Positions 12,601-23,469 of a stretch of 64,000 nucleotides of DNA are shown piece after piece. Made by a program: the position numbers and the translations under genes. The DNA comes from Phocoena phocoena (Eukaryota; Chordata; Mammalia; Artiodactyla; Phocoenidae): NCBI RefSeq assembly GCF_963924675.1, contig NC_089220.1, positions 155,966,270-156,030,269 of the forward strand, read 5' to 3'. Numbering within the stretch: the first letter of the stretch is position 1; every line of letters starts with the position of its first letter. The notes under the pieces were generated by a model that saw only the letters and a list, made by a program, of their open reading frames with translations, searched no databases and was not told the origin of the DNA.

Positions 12601-14200
12601 TAGGTAAGGAATGAGGGTAAAGAGTTAACTGTTCAATTTACTATGAAGTTGCTATTTAAATGCATTTTAGTAGAGTTGACCAAAACACACTTGCATGTGA
12701 CTAACAGCTTTAAAATCATAGCATGTTAAGATTATAATTTGAGATGGGCAGCTAGGATTTGTCGCCTACCTCTTATGGCCCTTGTGTCTCTAGGTGACTT
12801 CCTTTTAGAGCTCTTATAACAAGCACCCACATTGTAGAGATATTGATAGTGGAGTCAAGAGCATTAATTCAACTTTTTACACATGAGTCAGGAGAAAAGC
12901 ACGGTGACTCTCAATACCAATCTAGTTCTCTATTCACTACTGCGTGCAACCCCTCATCATATCTGTTGTAGATGAGCCTGGTGGGATCCTTAGTTTGAAA
13001 TTTTATGAGTTTTCTCATCCACTCCATCTCCAACTGAAGGTTTAGCACGTCTGGAAATCACAGATTTTTGTTTTTTCCTATATTCAAAATAAATCAAAAT
13101 AACTTCATCTTGACCATCACATTAAGATCAAAAGCCTTATAATTTAGATGATAACATCATAGCTAAACATGGTTATAATATCATGGAAATTATAGGACCC
13201 AAAGGAAAATCTTCATACATTATAGCATAAAAGATCACATTTTTGCCTGCTTTTAGCACATAGAATTCTTCTTGGTAAGTGTAAAGTGCTACATATGTAC
13301 AGAGAACTTGTCAGCTAAAAATGCTTGAGGCTTTAGTCTGTATTTCAACAGGATGTGTTTGAGCAGATGTTTATTTCAACACTTCATCAGTTGAGCCATC
13401 ACTGTATATTTGCCTAAAGAGGAAGAAGACAACGGCTGAAACGGATGAAGGAGTGAACAATGAAATACTCAGTGTAGCACAGACAGATATGAGGAAGCAG
13501 AGAAAGCTACTTTAGGTGATATTCTAAACGTTTAACACTGTACAGGCTAAGTTATCAGAAAAGATACTACCCTCAAACTTCTATAGACATGTATCAGTGC
13601 CTAGCAGCCAAATAACCCCCCTCAGCTGCATGTCATCTCTGTTTACAGTGCCATGTAAGTTAGGCTGGCTCTTCAGAGAGAGCACATCCCAGAGGGTCAA
13701 AATCATGTGCTGTTCTCCTTTTCAAGAGCCTCAGATGATGAAATAACAGATGGTTTATCTAACCTGATGTTTTCCTCATTGTTCTATTTTTCTGTTTGCT
13801 TCCACTCAGTATACTTCTTTGATTTGTATTTCTTTGTCTCCACAAGTATTGGCATTTTCTATATTCCCAACCTCTACCCTCTTCATTTTGTATTCTACTC
13901 ACCCTCCACCTTTTCAGAGCTACTGTCATTTCCTAAGGAGAGGTGGCTCCCAACTCTTGCAAACCTTCATTGCTTGCATTGATCATACTCACTGCTCACA
14001 CCCTCACACCCACCAGACTTGCTGCCCCTCTTGTATCACCTACTACAACCATGTGCCATTTGGTCATCCTTGACCCCTCTCTCAACTTCAGGTCCACTTC
14101 CTGCCCATCATCAATTGCTCTTTTTCTTACGCCTCTCAATGTCTACACCCAAATCTCTATGTCTTTACTGTCAGAACTTAGTAAAATCCCTTATCATCAC
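9700..14200. other. Long unrecognised stretch, no gene seen
   Basis: 4.5 kb without a repeat I can name with confidence. A very weak L2-like tail may lie near 12230-12300. The 13900-14200 part is C/T-rich and may be an upstream extension of the L2 piece that follows. Open frames are short and without domains. Confidence 0.5.
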
Positions 14201-14204
14201 TAAC

Positions 14205-14345
14205 TTGGAGAAATTCAGTGGTCTCCTAATGCATCTTGTCTCCACCCTTGCTCAGCTCAATCCATCTTCTACCATATGCTACAGGAGAGCTTTCTCAAAA
14301 GCACAGAAACAATTAGGTCATACCCTGCTCTTCCCACTTTCCTAA
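14205..14345 (+). mobile_element. L2 LINE fragment, plus strand
   Basis: Matches the L2 region around GGTCTCC...CCACCCTTGCTCAGCTCAAT...GAGCTTTCTCAAAAGC...GGTCATACCCTGCTCTTCCC. Diverged. Confidence 0.65.
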
Positions 14346-14714
14346 CATTCACTGTGACTCCCAGAGGTGAGTTTGTTTTAGTTATTTTCTTTCAATTCAC
14401 TGGGAGAAAAATCAGCTTTAACATGAAAAGCTGTGGGTAATATTTCTGAATGAGCAAGGAAATCAGAATATTTTAAAAGCGTTTGTCAGATAAAATGCAT
14501 CTTAGCCATAGCATAAAGAAAACTTCTTGCCTATAGAAGAAATTTATGAGGCCAAAAAAAAAAAAATTAATGAGGAACCTATTGCAGAGCTAAACTGCAA
14601 ATCTAGGTTAAAAAAAATATCAGGGCAGCACCTCCTAAGTTAAACTTAATTGAACTAGATTAAGCTGAATTAAAATTGATTAGGCCAAGCCTGACATCAT
14701 TATGAATTTTAATA

Positions 14715-14800
14715 ATAATAATTAATAATGTTTATTGAACACCTAGTTGATATAGGGTAAGACACAGTCCCTTCCACTGAGTTTATAATCTAAATCAGAA
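14715..14800 (-). mobile_element. Short L2-like fragment, minus strand
   Basis: ATGTTTATTGAACACCTAGT followed by GACACAGTCCCTTCCACTGA resembles the reversed L2 3' end. Weak. Confidence 0.45.
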
Positions 14801-15204
14801 AGGGAGACTAAGACTCTGCTGAAAAAGTAAAAGCGAGAAATAAACCTCAGGGAAATGAGTCCTAATAGCAATGACTCCATCAGGAGAGAATAGCTTAGTG
14901 TTGTAATGAAAGTAAGTAACTGCACAGAATGTTGGATTGTTTGTAATTATTTAAGGGAGGGATAAGGCCCAGAAATATTATCCTATACAGCAGTTACTGG
15001 TGAGGTGAAAGTGTTTTGTCAGTTTTAGTGAAAAAGGAAAATTTAAGTGAATGAGGTACTAGGTATGATGAACCAAGAGGAAAAATTCATGTATCATTTC
15101 ATTTGGTGAGGAGTAAGACTCAATAAACCTATTAATGGTACTTTCTTATGTATATTTGCAATAACTTAATTTCTTTAAACACTGATCATGTCATATTGTT
15201 GTAC

Positions 15205-15460
15205 ATGGGTCCTTTTTAAAAAAAAATTTATTGACCTTATTTTTTACAACAGTTTGAATTTCACAGCCAAATTGAGTGGAAGGTCAGAAATTTTCCAAAT
15301 GGGTGCCTCTTGCCCCCATACGTGTGTAGTGTCCCCCATTACAACGTCACCACCAGAAGGTACATTTGTTACAACTGATGAACCCACATGGACACATCAT
15401 CATCACCCAGATCCATAGTTTACGTTACAGTTCGCTCTTGCTGTTGTAAATTTATAGATT
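15205..15460 (-). mobile_element. L1 3'UTR fragment (L1MA/L1MB type), minus strand
   Basis: Poly(T)-side start, then CAGCCAAATTGAGTGGAAGG, GTACATTTGTTACAACTGAT and CACCCAGATCCATAGTTTAC. The same text, diverged, occurs at 20633-20830 and 38440-38640, so at least three copies of this L1 3'UTR are in the window. Confidence 0.8.
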
Positions 15461-16335
15461 CTTTGATTCTTTTTTGAATCTGAAAAGGTCGAGTTAAATG
15501 TTGGTTTTATTTTTTAATAGCAACTTATTAATTACTTTGTTTTCCAATAATCATTATTTTGACACATGATTAAAAAGCAAGTTGAATTGTTTTTCTTCTA
15601 CTTCTTATAAATGCCTTGAAAAGCATAATTCCAAGGAATAGTTCTGAGGGTGTCTTGAGCAATGACAGCATCTTTAAGACAAATAAGTATTCTTTCAGAA
15701 TGCTACAATCAAAAAAATTAAGCTTATTATACCATATTGTATAGTCGCAACTTTCAAAGATAAACATAAAATTGTCAGGAATTGAAAATTTCCAATTGCT
15801 AATACCTGCTCTTTAAAAATCCACTTTGTCACTAGAGGGGTTAGCACTCTCTTTAACTTGATCTGTTTCCTCTCTTGAGTCATATTGGAGAGGAAGTATA
15901 CCCTGCTTTTCTTCAGCTTTAGCTGATGGTCTTTGAGTTATTCCTTGGGGAAAGTGTCAGCAGTTTATTCATAGCTGGTGTCAATAATTGATTCAGGTAG
16001 AATATGTTTCCCTCCCATAAAAGGAAGCTTTCAATAAATGAGGTATATAATGGCCATGGCTTCGCAGGAATATAGTGACCAATGTCATGGTTCCAAGGCA
16101 CACTCATCCCTTTCTTCCTAAGAGTATAAATGTCCTCTTGGGAACTTAAGGACTCAGAAAAAGATTACAAATTTAGGCTAGCAAGAGAAAACATGCATGC
16201 TTTCTCAACAAATATATCATGATTTCTCAGAGTAGGGAAGTATTGTATATGTTAGAACTGCGATGAACCAATCAAAATTGCATGAAGTCTGGTAAGTAAC
16301 TCATAAACTCATGGCTCTATTTCCCCCCAATGGTA
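15461..16335. other. Unrecognised sequence, no gene seen
   Basis: AT-rich with no repeat family recognised. Confidence 0.5.
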
Positions 16336-16633
16336 TGAAAAGTATAATTTTTTTTAAGATTAAGAATAAATACCAAAAGAGAGTATGTACATGATCTTGG
16401 ATTTGGCAATGACTTTTTCCTTACAATACCAAAACCATACTCCATGAAAAAAAAATTGATAGTTTGGACTTCATTAAGATGAAAAACATCTGATCTGTGA
16501 AAGACACTGTGAAAAGAATAAAAACAAGCCACAGACTGGGAGAAAATATTTGAAAAACTTGTATCTGATAAGTGAATTTTATTTCAAAATATACAAAGCT
16601 CTTAAAACTCAACAATAAGAAAACCACCTAATT

Positions 16634-16859
16634 AAAAGACGGGCAGGAACTTCCCTGACGGTTCAGTGGTTGAGACTTCGCCTTCCATTGCAGGGGGTTC
16701 AGGTTCAATCCCTGGTCAGGGAGCTAAGATCCCACATGCCTCACAGCCAAAAACCAAAACATAAAACAGAAGCAATAGTGTAACAAATTTAATGAAGATT
16801 TTAAAAATAGTGCACATCAAAAAAAGAATCTTTAAAAAATTAAAAAAAAAAGATGGGCA
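16634..16859 (+). mobile_element. CHR-1-like SINE inside an old L1
   Basis: SINE body at 16646-16847: AACTTCCCTGACGGTTCAGT head, GGTTCAATCCCTGGTCAGGG, then GATCCCACATGCCTCACAGC and a long A-rich 3' part. Flanked by 12-bp duplications AAAAGACGGGCA (16634-16645) and AAAAGATGGGCA (16848-16859). They differ only by C to T at a CpG, the expected decay. Confidence 0.9.
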
Positions 16860-17284
16860 AATCTCTGAACTCATAAAGATGGACAGATGCTAAATAAGCA
16901 TATGAAAAGATGCTCAACATCATTTGTTATTAGTGATTACAAATTAAAGCAATGAGATACCACAGCACTGACAACATCAAGTGCTGGTGAGAATGTGGGG
17001 CAACAGAAGCCATATCATTCACTGCTGGTAGGAAAGCCAAATGGTACAGCCACTAATGGAAAACTGTATGAGAGTTTCTTACAAAACTAAGATAATTTTA
17101 CCACACTATCCAGCAACTGTGCTCCTCAGTATTTACCCAAATGAGTTGAAAACATGTCCATAGAAAAATATGCACAATACTTATAGCAGCTTTTTTCATA
17201 ATTGCCAAAACTTGGAAACCATCTAGATATCCTTCAATAGGTGAATGGATAAACAAATAATAGTACATGCCTACAAGGGAAAAT

Positions 17285-17631
17285 CATCCAGTGATAAGAT
17301 ATAGGGATATATGTATATGTATAGCTGATTCACTTTGCTATAAAGCAGACACTAACACACCATTGTAAAGCAATTATGCTCCAATAAAGATGTTACAGGG
17401 CTTCCCTGGTGGCGCAGTGGTTGAGAGTCTGCCTGCCGAGGCAGGGGACACAGGTTCGTGCCCTGGTCCGGGAAGATCCCACATACCGCGGAGCAGCTGG
17501 GCCCGTGAGCCATGGCCGCTGAGCCTGCGCGTCCAGAGCCTGTGCTCCGCAACGGGAGAGGCCACAGCAGTGAGAGGCCCGCGTACCGGAAAAAAAAAAA
17601 AAAAAAAAAAAGATGTTACAAAAAAAAAAGA
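17285..17631 (+). mobile_element. Short, 5'-truncated younger L1 3' end, split by a SINE
   Basis: About 110 bp of the cetartiodactyl L1 terminus (GTATAGCTGATTCACTTTGC, ACACACCATTGTAAAGCAAT, TATGCTCCAATAAAGATGTT) lies before the CHR SINE at 17398. The poly(A) of this L1 tail resumes after 17620. The old L1 text continues at about 17632. The same terminus is seen reversed at the 3' end of the long L1 near 39450. Confidence 0.85.
17386..17620 (+). mobile_element. CHR SINE (CHR-2-like), full length, inside the L1 tail
   Basis: SINE body at 17398-17608, from GGGCTTCCCTGGTGGCGCAG to GCGTACCGG with an A tail of about 20. Perfect 12-bp duplications AAAGATGTTACA flank it at 17386-17397 and 17609-17620. 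Low divergence and retained CpGs suggest a fairly recent insertion. Translated frames here on both strands are artefacts of the SINE. Confidence 0.95.
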
Positions 17632-18122
17632 AATGGTCTATCAAGCCACAAAAAGACATAGAGGAAACTTAATTGCATGTTGCTAAATGAAATTAGGAAG
17701 GAACTCTGAAAGGCTATATACCCTATGATTCTCACTATATGACATTTTGGAAAAGACAGAAGTATACAGGAGGTAAATATATCAGTGTTTGCTAGGAGTT
17801 CGGGGCAGGGATGAATGAGTGAAGCACAGGGCATTTTTAGGGCAATGAAACTATTCTGTTAGATACGGTAATGGTGGATACGCCATCCATGACATTTGGC
17901 AAAGCCCACAGAAATGTACAACACAGTGAACCCAAATGTAAACTATGCTCTTTAGTTAATAATAATGTATCAGTATTGGTTCACCAGTTGTAACAAGTGT
18001 ACCACAGGAACGCAAGATGTTAATAATAGGGAAAACTGGAGTTATGGGGGAAAGGGGTTCATGGAAACTCACTATGCTTTCTGCTCAATTTTTGTATAAA
18101 CCTAAAACTGCTCTAAAAAGTA

Positions 18123-18254
18123 ACCAGTGGTTAGGATTCTGGGCTTTTGCTGCCGGGAGCCCAGGCTTAATCCCTGGTCGGGGGAACTAGGATCTCGCAA
18201 GCTGCATGGCATGACCAAAAAATAAATAAAGTCTATTACAAAAAAAAAAAAAAA
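18123..18254 (+). mobile_element. CHR-1-like SINE, 5'-truncated
   Basis: CCAGTGGTTAGGATTCTGGG, CTTAATCCCTGGTCGGGGGA, then GCATGGCATGACCAAAAAAT and an A-rich tail. The first bases of the family head are missing. It starts directly at the 3' end of the old L1, that is, it was inserted at or in that L1's A-rich tail. Confidence 0.85.
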
Positions 18255-20632
18255 TACCCTATCAGCCCAGGTCATGGAGAACCCTCATACCACCATGCCC
18301 AATATTTCTGTGCATTCCTAAACCATCTATGGATCTAGGAGTCCTCAGGCACAATTTGTGGATTTAGGGTAGGGTAGATGTACTCTGACAGAAACCTTTG
18401 TGATTTAGTGTGATAGAGGGCATATTTTTTATTAGAGATGGTTTTTGGGTTTTTTTGCAAACAAGGTGCCATTTAATCTGCTGAAACAGGTACTTGTCAA
18501 ATGTTTTTACCTAATGACTGTCCGTATACTCAAAACACATGATCTCACCACATTGACACAATTTAGTTTGGTTAAGGTAGTTTGCCTTAAGCTACTAAAG
18601 CAGGTGCCGTGCTCTGACCATGGAGTTGATGGTTGAGTGATAAACATGATATCTAGCTGCCCAAGAAGTCTAGCATCCAACCCTGTCACAGTGAGCCAGG
18701 GTAAGAGGAGAAATCAGTTGGCTTATTGTCATCTTCCCTATAGATTGGCTTTCTAGACACTTTGAATTACAAAAGACAAGTATTGAAGGAAAGATTTGAC
18801 AACCTAAAGACCGTGTGAATCTCAAAAGATGGTTCCTTATAGTAAAATAAATGATGACCTCAATGGAATACAGATAAACTTTAAAATTGCAGTGGCTTAA
18901 TAAACTAGAAGTCTTTTCCTTACTCCTGTAAGGGTAAAATCATTGGTATGTATTGGGTGATGAGTTTTAAGATCCACATAGTCATTGAAGGACCCAGTCT
19001 GATGAAGGTTTTGTCACCTTCAAAGTGCGGCTTTTTTAGCCGTCATGAGTGTTGCTATTCATCCAGAGGATGACAAAAAAGAGAAAAAATTAACACATGG
19101 AAGCTGTTTGGGGACAGGTGCATATTACTTCTGCCTGCATTCTATTGGCCAGAATTCACTCAATGGGTACCTTTCCCTCCAATGGGAAATATGGGAAATA
19201 TGGAGGTAAAGGAAGTGAGTATGCTGATAAATATAAATGTAGATACAGTTATAGATGTAGATACAGTTATAGATAAATATATAGATATAGATACAGATGC
19301 TGTTACAGATAAATATAGAGATATATCCTCCAAGTGCATATATCTTATCCATTTTTATATTAATTTATTATATTTGTTATGTACATTAATTAAGAAGACA
19401 AGAATGGATTGGAATTGGGTGGTGAATATAATTTAATTAATGAAACAAGAGTGAATCTTCCCATGACAATGTCATATTTTAAGAAATATGACTAATGCAC
19501 CTTTTTGTAGCAGAAATTATATATTGAAATATATATATATATATGAAATGAGAAAGTTAGGCAATCCTACTAAAAATGGTTAGTTTTCTTTCTCAACTTG
19601 TTGAGGAGAGACATCATAAGTTTCTTTCTATTATTTTAAGTTCCGTCAATTTTTTTCTTTCCCAGGAGAGCTAATTTCTCACTGCAGTCTTGAGTCATGA
19701 CAGATAATTAGGAAATCTGGTCAGGCTTCTGCGGTGCCATATTTCTGCAATTTTTATATTGTTATAAAATAGCTTCAGGGGAGACACACATACAAAAAAA
19801 AGATAATAAGGGTGAGAGTGCATTAGCCTAAAGTAGAATTTTATTGTTTTCCATCTGTTGTAATTATGAAAATAAACTCTCTTGTACTCTGATCAGCAGG
19901 ATAAGTCATCAGAAAGATGTTTGTGTCTTGCAACGTATCTTGTTACATGTTATAAATAAGAGCATCTTATCTGTATGGCTTTTTTTTCTCTCTTTTTCCC
20001 TTAGGAGCAGAGCCATTGCAATCTTCCTATTAGAAGAGTAGTTTTTTCCCCCAAACCAACATAGCTTGAGGGAATAGTATTTGTTTCAACCAAATCATTA
20101 CTGCATGTGGGATTTAGATTTGCATTTGCACATATTTCCAAGGTGACTGAAAAAGCATCATTTTAAGAAAAGAACAATTTAAATATCATAGTTTGGGAGA
20201 TGTGTTTTCTCTCTACATACTGATTAAGAGTAATATATGTGATTTCTATTGAGAATGGTAGAGTACTCAGTGAGCATCCTTCACCTAAATTTTACAGTGA
20301 CAAACAAACTGACTCAAGAAAAAGAAGTTCCATTCTTCCTCTGTCTCACATTCATATTGCCTGAGCTACTGAAAGCTTTGCTTAAAGTGTGTGCTGATTA
20401 TTTTAGAATATTAAGGAATGATTTCATTATATTGAAGAAGATGGCATAGTCAACTGCCTTAACCCTACATTTATTATCTCTAACTTAAGGGAAGAACCTA
20501 ACTTTGACACTGATGATGGAAAAAATAAAACCCAAGGTTTTGCCTACAATATCATTTTTATCTTTTCCTAAAAAAAATGAAATATGAATGGCTATTAATT
20601 GACTCCTATTGTATCATACAGTGCATTTTTAA
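18255..20632. other. Mostly unrecognised sequence, no gene seen
   Basis: Apart from the GATA-like tract (19232-19331) and a short (AT)n at about 19530-19544, nothing recognisable. Confidence 0.5.
19232..19331 (+). repeat. (TAGATA)n / GATA-like imperfect simple repeat
   Basis: About 100 bp of interrupted TAGATA, TAGATACAGTTA and AGATAAATA units. The isoleucine/tyrosine-rich open frame on the minus strand here is its translation. Confidence 0.85.
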
Positions 20633-21275
20633 TAGACCATATTTTTTCAGAGCAGTTTTAGGTCTACAACAAAATTGAGCAGGAAGTGAAGAGATTTCTC
20701 CTCAACCCTCATCCCCTAGATATGCACAGCCACTCCTATAATCTGCATCCCCCACAAGAATGGTATATTTGTTACAAATGATGAACCAGCATTGACACCT
20801 CATTATAACCCAAGGTCCATAGCTTACATTAGGGTTCACTCTTGGTGTCGTACATTCTTTGGGTTTGGACAAATGTATAATGACATGTACACAAGATATG
20901 GTATCATACGCACTAGTTTCACTGCCCTAAAAGTCCTCTGTGCTCCACCTATTTGTCCCTTCCTCCCTCCAACCTCTGGCAACCACTGGTCTTTTTACTG
21001 TCACCATAGTTTTGCCCTTTCCAGCATGTCACATTCTTGGAATTATACAATATGTAGCCCCTTGAGATTAGCTTTTTTCACTTAGTAATATGCATTTAAG
21101 TTTCCCCCATGTCTTTTGATGGCTTGATAACATTTATTTTTGATGCTGAATAATATTCCATTGCCTGGATGTACCACAGTTTGTCCCCTCACTTACTGAA
21201 AAACAGCTTGGTTACTTCCAGGTTTGGGCAATTATGAATAAAGGTGCTATAAACATCTTCGTGCATACAATGGAT
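20633..21275 (-). mobile_element. Old L1 3' end (L1MA/L1MB type), minus strand
   Basis: Reversed L1 3'UTR (GTACATTTGTTACAAATG-like text at 20762) runs into the ORF2 C-terminal region (TGAATAATATTCCATTGCCT, CAATTATGAATAAAGGTGCT). Same family as 15205-15460 and 38425-39440. Frames are broken. Confidence 0.85.
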
Positions 21276-21392
21276 TTTTCATTATGGCTGGGAAATGGAG
21301 GGGGTGGAAACACAAAAAAATTTTTAGATTTTTGAAGGGGCTCTAGAAATCATATGAACCAGTGATCCCCTCAAATCTAATTTCCAAAAGTT

Positions 21393-21407
21393 GGGCTTCC
21401 CTGGTGG
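21393..21407 (+). repeat. Isolated 15-bp CHR SINE head
   Basis: GGGCTTCCCTGGTGG, identical to the start of the CHR SINEs in this window, is followed directly by non-SINE sequence. It could be a SINE that lost everything after its head, or chance. Confidence 0.5.
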
Positions 21408-22003
21408 GAAGATTTGGGAGCCACTGCTCTGGGCAACTCATTAATTTTAGAACACAAGAGAGAGAGCTTAAGTCATTCAAGTAGGGAGTGGCAGAGTCAG
21501 GGCAAGAGTAGAGAAGTGTTCTTGTTTTTAGCCCTATGTGATTGTGTTAATTATAAATGTGAGAGCAAAGTCTTTTTCCTATTACCCAGCATAAATACTT
21601 GTTGACATTACAGGAAAGCAGTGATGCAATTTCTCTACCTTTACATTATGTGAAGGCCCAATGAAGTGGTGAAAACTCACCCTTAATTCAGGGTGCTCTG
21701 AATGGACTCAAATTTTAGCCAAATAGAATACTGTGAATTTTCTTCTTTAGGGCTCCCTAGTTAATCCATGAAGAAGACTGCTTAAGCAGTTTGCTTTTAA
21801 GCATTTTGATTTTCAACATCTCACCATTTGGGGTATTTGAGCAAAGGGTGCCACTTGCAATCTTCTAAAGACCCTGACATGAGTTGAATGTCTAGGAGAT
21901 TATACACTGGGGGGAAGGACCATGAAGAAGCCAACCCACAGTTTGATAGAGCTGTGATGAAGGTACCTTTCATATTTTTGTTATTTCGTATTTTTCTCTG
22001 AAA

Positions 22004-22145
22004 AGAAGACACTTGTACAGTACCTGTTCTCTTCCATCTGTGCTCTTATCCCCAGACCTGCAGAACCCATTATAGTTTGGTTACATGGTTTTAGCTGACT
22101 CCTATGATGTATAATAAATGTGATTTTTAAAAATTTATTATAATA
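22004..22145 (+). repeat. Unnamed interspersed repeat, copy A
   Basis: Clearly related to 24414-24585 in the same orientation. Shared blocks are GACACTT, ACCTG, CCATCTGTGCTC, ATCCCCA, ATAGTTT, GACTCCTA, TATAATAAAT and TTTATTATAAT. The right end carries AATAAA and then A/T-rich sequence, suggesting an old LTR or retroposon 3' end on the plus strand. I cannot name the family. Confidence 0.7.
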
Positions 22146-22754
22146 TATATATACTGTTCCCAGCTCTATAAACATGTAAAATTAGGGATAGCTTTAGAAA
22201 ATAATGGGAAGATTAAAGGGGCCTCCTATCTCAAACCATTCTGCATAGAGTCTCCCAAAATGGACAGGGAATTACCAATTCCTCTTGCCTGGGACTCACC
22301 TCAAGGGGGAGAATGACTTAAAGGACAATCAAATGTATGAAATGACAGTAATTACTTTGTGACCAAAGTGAGTGTAAGGAAAAAGCAATTACATTTTAAA
22401 TGTAAAATACATTTTAAAAACATCTAAACTATAATCAATTTTTAGGTTCCACAAAGGGGTAAACAATTTGATAAACAGTTTACGTGACAGGTTTCATGTG
22501 CAATTTGTAGGAAGAAATCTTTCGAGTACTTCTGGTTGGGTTGTTATAAATGGATATATTTTTCAATATGTATTGAGGCTGGATAGTATTTGTAGATGGG
22601 GAAGAGGAAGGAAAGACTATGTTATGGGAGGATGATGATATGGACAAAAGCAATGAGCTAGAATACCTCAAAATTCCTTTAGGGAATGATGAGTAAACCA
22701 AGGCTGGTGCACATGGATGAAAGTCTAAAGATAGGACAGAATTAGCTGTCAGTT
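22146..22754. other. Unrecognised sequence between the unnamed repeat and the ERV LTR
   Basis: No gene or repeat recognised. Confidence 0.5.
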
Positions 22755-22759
22755 GAGTG

Positions 22760-23451
22760 AAAATTATTAAAACGGAGCAGGACTCTCTGTTCCTTCCACC
22801 CCACCCCCAACCCTGAAGTCTTCCACCTGTCTTTTGTCTGTAGAAAAACTTTAGTCAAAGAATAAGTTTAATCAGAGAAGTGAGAAAATGCAGAAAGAAA
22901 GGAAAGCAAACAGGACAAAACAATAATAGTATAGTCATTAAGCAGATTCAAGGACCTTTAGTTCCTCCTCAAGGCCTGTAGATCACATTCTGAGCCATAT
23001 CCTGTGAGCTGTCTTGTAGATACTGAAATCCCCACCAGGTGGAAGAAGTTAACTACATGTTGACCAGACTGTAGACATGACATAAGCTGCCACAATTCTG
23101 AGAAATGGCCTCAAAGAAATGGGAAAAAAACCGACTCTGGAACTGAAGACTAAGTGTACTTAAAACAATCAAGATGACACTGGTCAGACCACTGCAGGAC
23201 CAATTTCAAGATGACGGTCAGAGCTGACTGTGCTGTTTCTGCATGTAGCCCCCTCCCTCTGCCTGTAAAAGCTCTTGCTCACTGATTGTCGGGGCGGGGA
23301 TAGTGGGTGGGTCGGCCTTTGGACAGGAGTCCCCTTCCCCCATACCAGGTTGCCGGCCTCCGAAATAAACCAAACTTTCCTTTCCGCCAGGCTTGCCTCG
23401 TTTTTGGCTTTAGAGCGGCGAGCAGCCAGAATCCCACTTCGGTCAGTCTTT
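22760..23451 (+). mobile_element. Endogenous retrovirus LTR, plus strand
   Basis: A retroviral LTR ending just before a primer binding site. The U3-like part is AG-rich. A TATA-like TGTAAAAG lies at 23264-23271. A polyadenylation signal AATAAA lies at 23364-23369. A C/T-rich GC-richer R-U5 follows. The 5' boundary is uncertain (somewhere near 22750-22820). GC and CpG content is clearly higher than in the surrounding DNA from about 23280. The open frames of up to 160 codons on the minus strand are antisense readings of this GC-rich part and resemble nothing. The general structure suggests a class I (gamma-like) ERV. Confidence 0.75.
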
Positions 23452-23469
23452 TGGCGTCCAACGTGAGGC
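23452..23469 (+). other. Retroviral primer binding site, tRNA-Lys-like
   Basis: TGGCGTCCAACGTGAGGC begins with the TGG that pairs with the tRNA CCA end. It matches the 18-nt complement of tRNA-Lys(CUU) at 16 positions, the two differences being transitions. This fixes the LTR orientation and 3' boundary. Confidence 0.7.

Larger units (their letters stand above)
16340..18120 (+). mobile_element. Old L1 (L1MA/L1MB type) 3' part, plus strand, interrupted by three insertions
   Basis: ORF2 C-terminal and 3'UTR sequence of an old mammalian L1: GAGAAAATATTTGAAAAACT, GGTGAGAATGTGGGGCAACA, CACTGCTGGTAGGAAAGCCA, GGTGAATGGATAAACAAATA, then the 3'UTR at 17640-18120 ending in CCTAAAACTGCTCTAAAAAG. It is interrupted by a CHR SINE (16646-16847) and by a short younger L1 tail that itself contains another CHR SINE (about 17285-17631). 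A third SINE abuts its 3' end. Coding potential is lost. Confidence 0.9.

Noticed and set aside
19125..19352. Ile/Tyr/Cys-rich 75-codon minus-strand frame resembling a membrane peptide
   Set aside because: It is the translation of a GATA-like simple repeat.
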